Source of the DNA: Christiangramia portivictoriae DSM 23547
Lineage (GTDB): Bacteria; Bacteroidota; Bacteroidia; Flavobacteriales; Flavobacteriaceae
Reading direction: 5' to 3'
DNA: 64,000 nt
Assembly: GCF_000423045.1 (NCBI RefSeq)
Contig: NZ_AUHF01000001.1
Coordinates: 496,001-560,000, forward strand
Part shown: positions 54,698 through 63,584 of the stretch, piece by piece
Numbering within the stretch: the first letter of the stretch is position 1
Layout: each line of letters opens with the position of its first letter
Made by a program: the position numbers and the translations under genes
The notes under the pieces: generated by a model
Seen by the model: the letters and a program-made list of their open reading frames with translations, nothing else
What the model was told of the DNA's origin: nothing
The model's database searches: none

Positions 54698-55429
54698 ATG
54701 GGAAATGGGATAATTATTATACCCACCTTTAATGAAATTGAGAATATTGAACGTATTGTGAGAAATGTTTTTTCACAAAGACGAAAATTTCACATTCTCA
54801 TTGTGGATGATAATTCCCCAGATGGCACAGCAACCAGGGTTCGTACTTTGATGGCTGAATTTCCTGAAACTTTGTTTCTTGAAGAAAGGTTAGGTAAGCA
54901 GGGATTAGGAACTGCATACATTCATGGATTCAAATGGGCTTTGAAGAAGAATTACGATTTCATTTTTGAAATGGATGCCGATTTCTCTCATAATCCCAAT
55001 GATCTTATACGATTGTATAACGCCTGTAAGAGGGATGGAAACGATGTCGCCATCGGGTCGCGCTATATAACAGGTGTCAACGTCATTAACTGGCCCATGA
55101 ATCGTGTGTTAATGTCCTGGCTGGCCTCAAGGTATGTGCGATTTATAACGGGCATGGATATACAGGATACAACCGCTGGTTATGTGTGTTATAAAAGTGA
55201 AGTTCTAAAAGCAATAAACCTGGATCGTATACAGTTTGTAGGTTATGCTTTCCAGATAGAAATGAAATTCAAATCCTATTTAAAAGGATTTAAGATTATA
55301 GAGGTTCCGGTGATCTTTACAGATAGAACACGCGGGACTTCAAAAATGAGCGGCTCCATTATTTCTGAAGCCGTTTTTGGGGTAATAAAAATGAAGCTGA
55401 AAAGTCTGTTTAACAGGAAAAAATTCTGA
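54698..55429 (+). CDS. Polyprenol-phosphate mannosyltransferase-like GT2
   Basis: The 243-residue protein resembles dolichol/polyprenol monophosphomannose synthases (DPM1-type GT2). Motifs are IIIPTFNEIENIE, LIVDDNSPDGTA, FEMDADFSHNP (DxD) and GSRYITG, with no membrane helix at the C-terminus. It would transfer mannose or another sugar from a nucleotide sugar to a polyprenyl phosphate. The ATG at 54698 is preferred to the TTG two codons upstream. It overlaps pyrC by 1 bp (TGATG). Confidence 0.92.
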   Translation: MGNGIIIIPTFNEIENIERIVRNVFSQRRKFHILIVDDNSPDGTATRVRTLMAEFPETLFLEERLGKQGLGTAYIHGFKWALKKNYDFIFEMDADFSHNPNDLIRLYNACKRDGNDVAIGSRYITGVNVINWPMNRVLMSWLASRYVRFITGMDIQDTTAGYVCYKSEVLKAINLDRIQFVGYAFQIEMKFKSYLKGFKIIEVPVIFTDRTRGTSKMSGSIISEAVFGVIKMKLKSLFNRKKF

Positions 55430-56772
55430 TGAAAAAGGTTTTAATCAAGAACGCTAAGATTGTAAACGAAAATAAGATCACTGAAGGGGATGTGTTCATC
55501 GAGAATGGAATCATCGTTGAGATTGCAGAAAGTATTAGTGCAAAATCTCCTGATGTGAATATTTATGATGCTGAAGGCACCTATTTGATACCAGGACTTA
55601 TCGATGACCAGGTACATTTTAGAGAGCCAGGTCTTACTCACAAAGAAAATATCGAAACCGGTTCAAGAGCGGCAGTAGCCGGTGGTATCACTACCTTTAT
55701 AGAGATGCCAAATACCTTACCGCAGGCGACCACAGAAGAACTTCTGGAAGAAAAATTCAGCATTGCTGAAGAGACTTCCTATGCGAACTATTCGTTCATG
55801 TTTGGCGGAACAAATGATAACCTTGCGGAAATAGAAAAGATAGACCCTAAAAAAGTGGCTGCCTTGAAGCTGTTCCTTGGTTCTTCTACAGGAAATATGC
55901 TTGTGGATAATGAAGAGGTGCTGGAACAGATTTTCAAAAAATCACCGGTTCTTATTGCTGTACACTGCGAGGACGAAGCAACCATTCAGAAGAACCTGGA
56001 GGAAGCCAAAGCAAAATTTGGAGATGACATTCCTATTGAAATGCATCCGAAAATTAGAAGCGAGGAAGCCTGCTATAAGTCGTCTTCAAAGGCTGTGGCT
56101 CTTGCGAAAAAAACCGGTGCCAGGTTACACGTATTTCACGTGTCCACCGCAAAGGAATTATCGCTTTTTAACAGTAAAAAGCAGCTAAAAGATAAAAAGA
56201 TCACGGCCGAGGTCTGTATCCACCACTTATGGTTTAACGACCAGGATTACGCCACCAAGGGGACATTGATCAAATGGAACCCGGCAGTTAAAACCAAGAA
56301 AGATCAGGAAGCTTTACTGGAGGGACTTCTGGACAATCACCTCGATGTGCTGGCGACAGATCATGCGCCACATACCAAGGAAGAAAAGAAAAATGTATAT
56401 ACCAAAGCGCCAAGTGGAGGACCATTAGTTCAACATGCTTTACCAGCTTTGCTTCAAATGCACCACCAGGGAAAGATTTCTCTTGAAAAAATTGTGGAAA
56501 AAGCCTGTCATAATCCTGCTATTCTTTTTCAGATTGAAAAAAGAGGTTTTATTCGTGAAGGATACAAGGCAGATCTTGTCCTGGTAGACCTTAATTCACC
56601 ATGGGCGGTACAACCAGATAATATCTTTTCAAAATGCCAGTGGTCGCCATTTGAAGGAACAACCTTTAAATCACGTATCACGCATACTTTTGTGAATGGG
56701 AACCTTGTGTATAAAAATTTTAAACATCAACCATTTGCCAAGGTCGCTGAAAGACTAACCTTTGATCGCTAG
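55429..56772 (+). CDS. pyrC: Dihydroorotase
   Basis: This metal-dependent enzyme makes dihydroorotate in pyrimidine synthesis. The 447 residues match class I dihydroorotases: IDDQVHFREPGLTHKEN (Gln61, His63, Arg65), GTNDN, KLFLGSSTGNM, VHCEDE (about His179), HVSTAKE (about His237) and LATDHAPHT (about Asp310). The first His of the usual HxH metal pair is Gln, which I recall as common in Bacteroidota enzymes. It is coupled to the GT2 gene by a 1-bp overlap and overlaps the DUF4296 start by 11 bp. Confidence 0.92.
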   Translation: MKKVLIKNAKIVNENKITEGDVFIENGIIVEIAESISAKSPDVNIYDAEGTYLIPGLIDDQVHFREPGLTHKENIETGSRAAVAGGITTFIEMPNTLPQATTEELLEEKFSIAEETSYANYSFMFGGTNDNLAEIEKIDPKKVAALKLFLGSSTGNMLVDNEEVLEQIFKKSPVLIAVHCEDEATIQKNLEEAKAKFGDDIPIEMHPKIRSEEACYKSSSKAVALAKKTGARLHVFHVSTAKELSLFNSKKQLKDKKITAEVCIHHLWFNDQDYATKGTLIKWNPAVKTKKDQEALLEGLLDNHLDVLATDHAPHTKEEKKNVYTKAPSGGPLVQHALPALLQMHHQGKISLEKIVEKACHNPAILFQIEKRGFIREGYKADLVLVDLNSPWAVQPDNIFSKCQWSPFEGTTFKSRITHTFVNGNLVYKNFKHQPFAKVAERLTFDR

Positions 56773-57295
56773 GAAATCATACATACTGCTAACTTTCTTC
56801 TCTTTGATTCTGATCTCCTGTCAGGATCTTGATAAGACCGAAAAGCCGGATAATCTTATCCCGGAGGAAAAAATGGTCGATGTGCTTACCGAGCTCTCGC
56901 TTGTCCATGCAGCGAAGAATTATAACAAATATAAGCTTGAGCAAACTGGTATAAAACCAGACAGGTTTGTGTTCGAAAAATATGATATTGATAGTATTCA
57001 GTTTGAACAGAGCAGCAACTACTATTCAGATCAATACGTGGTATATGAGCGAATTTATGATTCTGTAAGAGGTAGAATTAAGATACTTAAATCAAAATAT
57101 GATGCTTTACGCGAGGTAGAGATCAAGAAAGAAGATAGTCTTAAGCGCCTGCAAAAAGATTCACTACAAATGATGGACTCCATTATGGCTATTCCAAGGT
57201 TAAGAGACAGTGTCCAGCGTAGTAAATTAAAACTGAAGCAAGACGCACCCGATAGTCTGATTGCTCCCGTAAGCATCGAAGAAGATCGAAGTTAG
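56762..57295 (+). CDS. DUF4296 lipoprotein
   Basis: The 177-residue product has a lipoprotein signal (SYILLTFFSLILISC, Cys about 20) and a helical DUF4296 domain (IPEEKMVDVLTELSLVHAAK, then YVVYERIYDSVRGRIKILK), with a charged C-terminal tail. No ATG lies before the signal peptide; the start is TTG at 56762, overlapping the pyrC stop by 11 bp. It ends in a 4-bp overlap with the converging epimerase gene. Function unknown. Confidence 0.86.
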   Translation: MIARKSYILLTFFSLILISCQDLDKTEKPDNLIPEEKMVDVLTELSLVHAAKNYNKYKLEQTGIKPDRFVFEKYDIDSIQFEQSSNYYSDQYVVYERIYDSVRGRIKILKSKYDALREVEIKKEDSLKRLQKDSLQMMDSIMAIPRLRDSVQRSKLKLKQDAPDSLIAPVSIEEDRS

Positions 57296-58296
57296 TTCCT
57301 GTAATATCCAGCAGTTCGTTTTACGACTTTTTCCATAGGTTCGAATTTGTAATTCATTTCCTTTGTAATTTTGGAATTATCGTAGAAGGTTTCTTCGTGC
57401 AGACTTTTAATGCTTTGGTAAGTAAGAGATCTTTCAAATCCGAACAAACTTCCTGTCTTCTGAAAGAACCATCCTAGCGCGATCATCCATTTTTGAAGTT
57501 TCCGACTGGGTTTGGGTTTTTTAAAAGCTTCGGCGGTCCAGTCAAAAACTGTTTTAAACGAGATATTTTCTGAAACCAGGATATATTGTTCATTTACCTT
57601 TTCAGAAGTCATCAGCAACATCATAGATTTTACCACATCCTGTACACCAACGAATCCGGTGATTTTAGGAACATAATAAGATAGGCCGGAGTCCACCTTT
57701 TTAAAAATTTTTCCAGATCCTGAATTCCAGAATCCGGGGCCTATGATCACACCGGGATTTACGATAATAGCATTGACACCTTCCTGAGTTCCGCGCCATA
57801 CTTCTATTTCTGCACCATATTTGGAGATAGCATAGTCATTATGTTTGCCTTCAGGATTCCATTTGCCGGTTTCGTCTATTTTATCAGCATTCGTCATGTT
57901 GCCCAATGCAGCGATACTGCTTACGAAACACAACTTTTCGATGTTAGCTGAGATGCACAGGTTGACGATATTTGCCGTTCCTTCGATATTTACTTTACGC
58001 AGCTCCTGCTCCTGGGCAGGATCAAAGGATACCAGGGCTGCCGAGTGATATACTTGGGTAACACCTTCAAATGCTTCAGTTAGCTCTGGAATATTATTGA
58101 GATCTGCAACCTTCCATTCGATTTGATAAAATAATTGCTTTGCTTCTTTAGCTTCAGTATAAAAAGAAAATACCTGAAGAACCTTCTTTAAATCGCTATT
58201 GCTGCGATGGATGGCGCGAACTTTTTGACCGTTACGTAACAGCTCATAGAGTAAATGAGCGCCTACCAATCCAGTACCACCTGTAACAAGTATCAT
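57292..58296 (-). CDS. NAD-dependent epimerase/dehydratase family protein
   Basis: This extended short-chain dehydrogenase of 334 residues has the cofactor motif VTGGTGLVGAHLLYELL at residue 4, VYHSAALVSF, VSSIAALGN and the catalytic YAISKYGAE (YxxxK). The C-terminal part resembles 3-beta-HSD/dihydroflavonol reductase-like members. Substrate unknown. It is divergent from tyrS with an 80-bp gap; a -7-like TATATTTA (58308-58301) lies so close to the ATG that the mRNA may have almost no leader. Confidence 0.88.
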   Translation of the reverse strand: MILVTGGTGLVGAHLLYELLRNGQKVRAIHRSNSDLKKVLQVFSFYTEAKEAKQLFYQIEWKVADLNNIPELTEAFEGVTQVYHSAALVSFDPAQEQELRKVNIEGTANIVNLCISANIEKLCFVSSIAALGNMTNADKIDETGKWNPEGKHNDYAISKYGAEIEVWRGTQEGVNAIIVNPGVIIGPGFWNSGSGKIFKKVDSGLSYYVPKITGFVGVQDVVKSMMLLMTSEKVNEQYILVSENISFKTVFDWTAEAFKKPKPSRKLQKWMIALGWFFQKTGSLFGFERSLTYQSIKSLHEETFYDNSKITKEMNYKFEPMEKVVKRTAGYYRN

Positions 58297-58376
58297 AGGG
58301 TAAATATAGCTATTGCACTTAGGAAAAATAAGAGTAAATGGTATCTTTACGGCTATTTTATCTGAATTAGCATAAC

Positions 58377-59672
58377 ATGGAGAAGAATTTCGTAAAAGAA
58401 CTTACCTGGAGAGGGATGTTGCATGACACCATGCCTGGTACCGAAGAACATTTAATGGAAGAAATGCGTGCAGCTTACGTGGGGATAGATCCAACAGCAG
58501 ATTCACTGCATATTGGTCACCTGGTAGGCGTCATGATGTTACGTCATTTTCAACTTGCGGGCCATAAGCCTTATGCCCTGGTAGGTGGAGCAACTGGAAT
58601 GATTGGTGATCCATCGGGGAAGTCGGCTGAGCGTAATTTGCTGGATGAAAAGACTTTGCGTCACAACCAGGACTCTCTGAAAGAACAACTCTCGCGATTT
58701 CTTGATTTTGATTCAGATCATGAGAACGCGGCGGTTCTGGTAAATAATTATGACTGGATGAAAGACTTCTCTTTCCTTGAGTTTATAAGAGATGTAGGGA
58801 AGCATATTACTGTAAATTATATGATGTCTAAAGATTCAGTCAAGAAAAGACTGTCTTCTGAATCTTCTGTGGGAATGTCTTTTACAGAATTCACTTACCA
58901 GCTGGTTCAGGGTTATGATTTTCTGCATCTATACAGGGAAAATAACTGTACACTACAAATGGGTGGTAGTGACCAGTGGGGGAATATTACCACGGGAACT
59001 GAGCTTATTCGTCGAATAGGAGATGGAAAAGGATATGCCTTGACCTGTCCTTTGATCACTAAGGCTGATGGCACTAAATTCGGAAAAACCGAAGGTGGAA
59101 ACATCTGGCTGGATAAGGAGAGAACATCGCCATATAAGTTTTACCAGTACTGGTTGAACACCAGTGATGAAGATGCTGAAAAATACATTAAGATCTTCAC
59201 ATTTTTGTCTAAGGAGGAGATCGATACTTTAATTGCTGAACATAAGGAAGCGCCGCACAAACGTGAGCTGCAGAAGGAACTTGGAAAACAGGTGACCACC
59301 ATGGTACATTCTGAAGAAGATTATAATAATGCGCTTGCTGCTTCTGAAGTTCTCTTCGGAAAAAGCACGGCTGCCGACTTCAGGAAGCTGGATGAAGCGA
59401 CCTTTCTGGATATTTTCGAAGGCGTGCCGCAAGCTGATATCGCGATGACTGAAATCGAGAACGGACTCGACATGATCGCCGCACTAGCTGCTCAAACCAA
59501 TTTTTTAAAATCGAATGGAGAAGCCAGGCGTGCACTCAAAGAAAATTCGGTAGCAGTGAATAAAGAGAAAGTAAAGGAAGATTATACGATCACCAAAGAT
59601 GATCTAATCAATAACAAGTATGTTATTTTAAATAAAGGAAAGAAGAATACCTATATCATTAGAGCGATCTAA
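58377..59672 (+). CDS. tyrS: Tyrosyl-tRNA synthetase
   Basis: This class I aminoacyl-tRNA synthetase of 431 residues charges tRNA-Tyr. The HIGH motif is HIGHLVG (about 42-45), the tyrosine-binding block is [12 protein letters not shown], and the KMSKS-like motif is [11 protein letters not shown]-terminal S4 domain is visible at [21 protein letters not shown]. It stands alone, divergent from the epimerase, with two tiny ORFs and a terminator after it. Confidence 0.97.
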   Translation: MEKNFVKELTWRGMLHDTMPGTEEHLMEEMRAAYVGIDPTADSLHIGHLVGVMMLRHFQLAGHKPYALVGGATGMIGDPSGKSAERNLLDEKTLRHNQDSLKEQLSRFLDFDSDHENAAVLVNNYDWMKDFSFLEFIRDVGKHITVNYMMSKDSVKKRLSSESSVGMSFTEFTYQLVQGYDFLHLYRENNCTLQMGGSDQWGNITTGTELIRRIGDGKGYALTCPLITKADGTKFGKTEGGNIWLDKERTSPYKFYQYWLNTSDEDAEKYIKIFTFLSKEEIDTLIAEHKEAPHKRELQKELGKQVTTMVHSEEDYNNALAASEVLFGKSTAADFRKLDEATFLDIFEGVPQADIAMTEIENGLDMIAALAAQTNFLKSNGEARRALKENSVAVNKEKVKEDYTITKDDLINNKYVILNKGKKNTYIIRAI

Positions 59673-59707
59673 AACCTTTGAATGCCCAACTTCGTATATT
59701 GAAGTAT

Positions 59708-59797
59708 ATGGGTGAATTCAAACAGGAAGATATCATAAGAGCGATCATTTTCATCATTTCAATGGGAATGATCGTTTTTCTGGCATTCTACAGCTAA
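59708..59797 (+). CDS. Tiny single-helix membrane protein (29 aa)
   Basis: An ATG-started frame of 29 residues encodes a short polar N-terminus (MGEFKQEDIIR) followed by one clear membrane helix (AIIFIISMGMIVFLAFYS), then TAA. It lies 35 bp after tyrS and before a terminator, so it would be on the tyrS transcript. I cannot name a family; the polar-then-hydrophobic design is characteristic of real micropeptides, but chance is possible at this length. Confidence 0.45.
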   Translation: MGEFKQEDIIRAIIFIISMGMIVFLAFYS

Positions 59798-59820
59798 TGA
59801 ATTTGAGAAAGTTAAAATAC

Positions 59821-59852
59821 AAAAGCCTTCAGGATCTCTCCTGAAGGCTTTG
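59821..59852. terminator. Intrinsic terminator after tyrS
   Basis: AAAGCCTTCAGGA and TCCTGAAGGCTTT form a 13-bp stem with a TCTC loop. It is flanked by A and a short T-run, and follows the 29-aa ORF. Confidence 0.82.
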
Positions 59853-59873
59853 TAACTAACTAACCAATCTAAT

Positions 59874-59972
59874 ATGAAAATTCACTTAGCGCAAAATGGA
59901 GTTATGAACCCTCTCCATCTTACAACTATTGAGTCGTACTCAACTTCAGTAAATTACAGCTGGAAAAGTTAA
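59874..59972 (+). CDS. Candidate 32-aa ORF with conserved-looking leader
   Basis: An ATG-started frame of 32 residues (MKIHLAQNGVMNPL..., ending NYSWKS) follows the leader TAACTAACTAACCAATCTAAT, which resembles AT-rich leaders before expressed genes in Flavobacteriaceae. The frame has no membrane segment and converges on the LuxE-like gene, with 8 bp between stops. It starts after the tyrS terminator. I see no family, and a non-coding leader remnant is an alternative. Confidence 0.22.
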   Translation: MKIHLAQNGVMNPLHLTTIESYSTSVNYSWKS

Positions 59973-59980
59973 AATTTTGA

Positions 59981-60955
59981 CTATAGAACGAGAAGGTTGC
60001 AACCTCTAATATCGCTATTGTCAAAACGTCCCATGATCTCTATTTGGCTTCCTGAGATTTTTCCAAGATCCTGAGTGGCAATAAATGAGCAGGAGTTTGC
60101 ATTTGCGAGGTCTATGACGTTAATACCACCGGTTTTGCCGTCCTGCACATAACTCAGGGCGTCTTCAGGATCGCGTATTAGTATGTGCATCCAGCGAGGA
60201 GTTTCGAATATTCCATTGCCACTGGAATATGCCTGTGATAAAAGTTCGGTCATCCCATATTCACTATGAATCATGGGAACCCCGAAGCCGGAACTCAAGA
60301 TCTGGTGCAGTTCTTTGCGAATCATTTCCTTTCTTCTGCCTTTCATTCCCCCGGTTTCCATGACGATGGTGTGCTGTAGCTCAAAAGTTTCTTTTTCAAT
60401 AAGGTCAAGCAAGGCGAACGAAACCCCAATCAAAAATACCTTATTTCCTGCTTCATCCAGCTTCCTTAGCTTTCCCGAAAGCTCTTTCAGATTATCCAGG
60501 TAGAAACCACTATCAGGCTTTTTTGATTTTTTGATGAGGGCATCTGCCATATAGATTAGCGAACTTCCTGTGCGTTCCAGGTAACTTGGCAGAAGGGCAA
60601 GAAAAGTGTAGTCCTCTGGAGAACCATAAAATGCTTCGAAGGCTTTTAGAAAACTTTCTTCATAGATGCGAAGATCGGCGACATGATGCTTGCTGGTCAC
60701 AGTTCCTGTAGTTCCACTGCTGGTAAAGGTGATCGCTGCTTTCTGGTCTTCAGTAACAATCTTTTCCTTTTTGAAAAATTCTATGGGTAGAAACGGAATC
60801 TCCCTGATGTTAGAAACATTCTCAGGTGTTTTCTTCAGTAGCTTGCTGAACTTTTGGTAAACCGGATTATGCTGATACTGGTAATTATAAACCTCGAGGC
60901 TTAGCTTTTCAAATTCTTCCGAAGAGGAAATATTGAAGATTTTATTTTTCAGCAT
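59981..60955 (-). CDS. LuxE/acyl-protein synthetase-like adenylate-forming protein
   Basis: The 324-residue protein resembles LuxE-type acyl-protein synthetases and the phenylacetate-CoA ligase branch of adenylate-forming enzymes, which activate carboxylic acids. The P-loop-like FTSSGTTGTVTSKH (about 83-96), VMETGGMKGRR and MIHSEYGMTELLSQAY are the recognisable blocks. LuxE partners LuxC and LuxD are not in the window, so the substrate is unknown. The ATG at 60955 is chosen because a -7 element TAATTTTG (60981-60974) lies inside the longer frame. Confidence 0.85.
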   Translation of the reverse strand: MLKNKIFNISSSEEFEKLSLEVYNYQYQHNPVYQKFSKLLKKTPENVSNIREIPFLPIEFFKKEKIVTEDQKAAITFTSSGTTGTVTSKHHVADLRIYEESFLKAFEAFYGSPEDYTFLALLPSYLERTGSSLIYMADALIKKSKKPDSGFYLDNLKELSGKLRKLDEAGNKVFLIGVSFALLDLIEKETFELQHTIVMETGGMKGRRKEMIRKELHQILSSGFGVPMIHSEYGMTELLSQAYSSGNGIFETPRWMHILIRDPEDALSYVQDGKTGGINVIDLANANSCSFIATQDLGKISGSQIEIMGRFDNSDIRGCNLLVL

Positions 60956-60973
60956 AAATAAACATTGGAGCTT

Positions 60974-60981
60974 CAAAATTA
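60974..60981 (-). promoter_or_regulatory. -7 promoter element of the LuxE-like gene
   Basis: On the minus strand TAATTTTG matches TAnnTTTG and predicts transcription starting about 15 nt before the ATG at 60955, which decides that start. Confidence 0.45.
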
Positions 60982-61034
60982 AGCATTAAAAAAGCCTCTT
61001 AAAAAGAAGCTTGCAAATTGAGACTTGAAATTTT

Positions 61035-61373
61035 TTATTTTACCACTATTTTTCGGGTAGCTTTGGATCTTCCTTCTTCGATTTTAATAATATAAATTCC
61101 AGGAGTAAGGCTTGATACATCCAGTTCTCTTCCTCTTAGTCTGGTCTTGAGAACTGGTTTACCCAAAACATTATAGATCTCGATCTTCTTCTCCTGGTTT
61201 TTAGTGGAAGAAATAAAAACTCTTCCACCTGTAATCGGGTTAGGATAAATGGATAAACCATCGATAGAAATTTCTGTTCGAGCTGAAGCAGAGATAGAGT
61301 CCTGAGCGTTCGCAGGGATTGCCAACATCAGGAAACTAAACAATAAAAAGCTAAATAGGTACTTTTGCTTCAT
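61035..61373 (-). CDS. Minimal secreted protein with type IX (type A) sorting domain
   Basis: The 112-residue product is a signal peptide (1-24, ending ANAQ), about 12 linker residues, and then a complete type A T9SS C-terminal domain: LSIYPNPITGGRVFI, KKIEIYNVLGKPVLKT, LDVSSLTPGIYIIKIEEG and a terminal KATRKIVVK. The type A domain normally directs a large cargo through the type IX secretion system to the surface; here no cargo domain remains. It follows the repeat lipoprotein and receptor on the same strand. It may be a true tiny surface protein or a remnant of a longer gene. Confidence 0.88.
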   Translation of the reverse strand: MKQKYLFSFLLFSFLMLAIPANAQDSISASARTEISIDGLSIYPNPITGGRVFISSTKNQEKKIEIYNVLGKPVLKTRLRGRELDVSSLTPGIYIIKIEEGRSKATRKIVVK

Positions 61374-61463
61374 TCTATATGGTACAGATAAGACAAACTT
61401 ACAAATAAAATTTCAAAAATCCTGCCACAAAATACTGAGTCGGTGTAATTTATATCATATAAA

Positions 61464-61490
61464 AAAAGGGCTGCCTTCTGGCAACCCTTA
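61464..61490 (-). terminator. Intrinsic terminator after the repeat lipoprotein
   Basis: On the minus strand AAGGGTTGCC and GGCAGCCCTT pair over 10 bp (one G-U) around an AGAA loop and are followed by a run of seven T. It separates the lipoprotein from the sorting-domain stub. Confidence 0.85.
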
Positions 61491-61535
61491 ATTTGGCTAA
61501 TTATTGACTTTCAATATTTTAATTGAATATTGCTT

Positions 61536-63533
61536 TTAGTCAACCCAATCGAAATCTGCTGCATCTACAGTAGCGTCTGCATCGTAAGCTGCTTCAACAT
61601 CTGCATCCTCACCATCGATCTGGATTCCTGAAAGATCTGTTCTGGTATCATCTGCAATATCGATATTGGTTTCAAAACCTGATAAGGACAGACCATTGAT
61701 CGTTGCTCCAGAAAGTTTTTTGAATTGTAAGGCTGTTCCTCCGGCAGTGGAAACTGCAGTGATCTGGTCAAGCGTTGGCATATTATTTTCTCCATCTGCC
61801 TCTACAACAGTCGAGAAATTATCAATACTCAAGTTGATGTAGGCGTTGGTAACCGAACCATTCCAACCTTCAGTCCAGTCGATCTGGTCATCTTCGTTAT
61901 TTTCAAAGTAAGCATTGGTTACTGCAACTGAACCTCCAAAGAATTCAACTCCGTCATCTGCTCCATTGATAATAGCAATATTATCGATCGTAGTTCCAGA
62001 TCCAACAGCATAAAGAGATAGTCCGTTATACTGAGATTCAGAGTTGATCTGTGCTCCGGCATCCTTCAGAATTAAATAAGAGATAGAACCTGAATTGTCT
62101 TCAGCTTCAGAACCTCCGTAAACGATTCCACCAACTTCAGCGGTAGCGTTTACACCTTCAGTAGTTGCTGCGTTACCAGCGATCACAAGACCACCCCAGC
62201 TTCCTGCCTGACCTGAGGTCGAAGCCATCACTACCGGGCTGGATGCTGTTCCCTGGATATCGATCATAGCTCCTTGTTGTACTACGATATAAATACTGGT
62301 AGCATCGGTATCTGCGTCACTTCTCGCAGTTATTTTTGTTCCGGCTGGTATGGTAAGAGTTGCACCTGCGTTTACAGATACTACATCACTAATCACATAT
62401 TCGCTGCCACCATCCAAAGTAAGATCACTATCGATATTATTTGGAAGTACAGATACCTGTCCACGATTGGAGATCCAGTCGAAAGTAGATTCCATCACAG
62501 TAGGAGTTAAAGAATACGCATTATTAATATCAGCATCTTCACCATTCAACTGGATGTTAGAAAGATCTGTTCTGGTATCATCTGGAATATCAACTGAATT
62601 GTCATAACCATTTAAAGAAAGGCCGTTGATGATCGCTCCAGAGTTCTTCTTGAACTGTAATGCAGTTCCACCAGTGGTAGAAACCGCTGTAAAATTATTG
62701 ATAGTAGGTTGTTTGTCCTCACCATCTGCCTCAATTGCAGTAGAGAAATTTCCAATGGTATGAAGAACGTATACGTTATCGATAGTTCCATTCCAGCCTT
62801 CAGTCCAGTCTACAGCATCATCCTCATTATTCTCTAGGTAAAGGTTGGTAGCATTGGCAGAACCTCCGAAGAATTCAACACCATCATCGGCTCCATTAAG
62901 AAGTGCCACGTTCATGATTGAAGTTTCAGAACCAACTGCGTAAAGAGAAAGTCCGTTAAACTGTGATTCAGCATTGATCTGTGCACCAGCATCAGATAAT
63001 ACAAGGTAGTTGATAGAACCAGAATCATCTGCAGCGTCTGTTCCACCATAAAGAATTCCTCCTACTTCAGCAGTAGCATCGGTACCTTCGGTAGTAGCAG
63101 CATTACCTGCGATGATTAATCCTCCCCAGCTTCCTGCCTGTCCATTTGATGAACGCATGATCACAGGGGCAGAAGCGGTACCATTAATTTCGATATCACC
63201 GCCTTTTTGAACAACGATGTATACATTGGTAGCATCGCTATCATCCAGATCGGGATCTGCTACGATCTCTGTTCCGGCAGGAATTGTAAGAGTAACTCCA
63301 CTTTCCACGGAAAGAATTCCTGATAACTGGTAGGTGGTGTTTGCATCCAGCGTCATATCTTCATCAATGCTTCCGTTCAATACATTATCTGAAGGGTTTG
63401 GGTTCGGTGTACCAGCGTCGTCATCTGTAGGATTGATGATATCGATATCATTATCATCACTGCTACAACTGGTGATAAGCAGTCCGCCAAAAAGCGCGCT
63501 CATTAACAAAAAGTGTCTTGCTGTTTTTTTCAT
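61536..63533 (-). CDS. Surface lipoprotein with two ~295-residue beta-helix-like repeats
   Basis: The 665-residue product has lipobox LLITSC (Cys23) followed by SSDDND, an acidic stretch that in Bacteroidota promotes surface display of lipoproteins. A low-complexity linker (to about 55) leads into two long copies of one domain (about 58-354 and 369-665), both with TLTIPAGT, YIVVQ, GQAGSWGGL, AGNAATTEG, NGADDGVEFFGG, DWTEGWNG and an FDW end. The Gly/Asn-rich repeating strands suggest a right-handed beta-helix. Very acidic, possibly calcium-binding. It lies 51 bp after a TonB-dependent receptor gene, where SusD-type lipoproteins normally lie. No named function. Confidence 0.85.
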   Translation of the reverse strand: MKKTARHFLLMSALFGGLLITSCSSDDNDIDIINPTDDDAGTPNPNPSDNVLNGSIDEDMTLDANTTYQLSGILSVESGVTLTIPAGTEIVADPDLDDSDATNVYIVVQKGGDIEINGTASAPVIMRSSNGQAGSWGGLIIAGNAATTEGTDATAEVGGILYGGTDAADDSGSINYLVLSDAGAQINAESQFNGLSLYAVGSETSIMNVALLNGADDGVEFFGGSANATNLYLENNEDDAVDWTEGWNGTIDNVYVLHTIGNFSTAIEADGEDKQPTINNFTAVSTTGGTALQFKKNSGAIINGLSLNGYDNSVDIPDDTRTDLSNIQLNGEDADINNAYSLTPTVMESTFDWISNRGQVSVLPNNIDSDLTLDGGSEYVISDVVSVNAGATLTIPAGTKITARSDADTDATSIYIVVQQGAMIDIQGTASSPVVMASTSGQAGSWGGLVIAGNAATTEGVNATAEVGGIVYGGSEAEDNSGSISYLILKDAGAQINSESQYNGLSLYAVGSGTTIDNIAIINGADDGVEFFGGSVAVTNAYFENNEDDQIDWTEGWNGSVTNAYINLSIDNFSTVVEADGENNMPTLDQITAVSTAGGTALQFKKLSGATINGLSLSGFETNIDIADDTRTDLSGIQIDGEDADVEAAYDADATVDAADFDWVD
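61539..63362 (-). repeat. Internal tandem duplication inside the surface lipoprotein gene
   Basis: The 62472-63362 half and the 61539-62429 half encode two copies of a ~297-residue unit separated by about 14 residues. Long blocks agree nearly exactly at protein level (for example SWGGL, AGNAATTEG, NGADDGVEFFGGS, NNEDD, DWTEGWNG) and DNA similarity is visible in the same blocks, so the duplication is rather recent or kept similar by selection. Confidence 0.85.
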
Positions 63534-63584
63534 AATCTAAGGTTTGAATCTAAGTGGTTGTGTATATAAATTGTGGTTAAAAAA

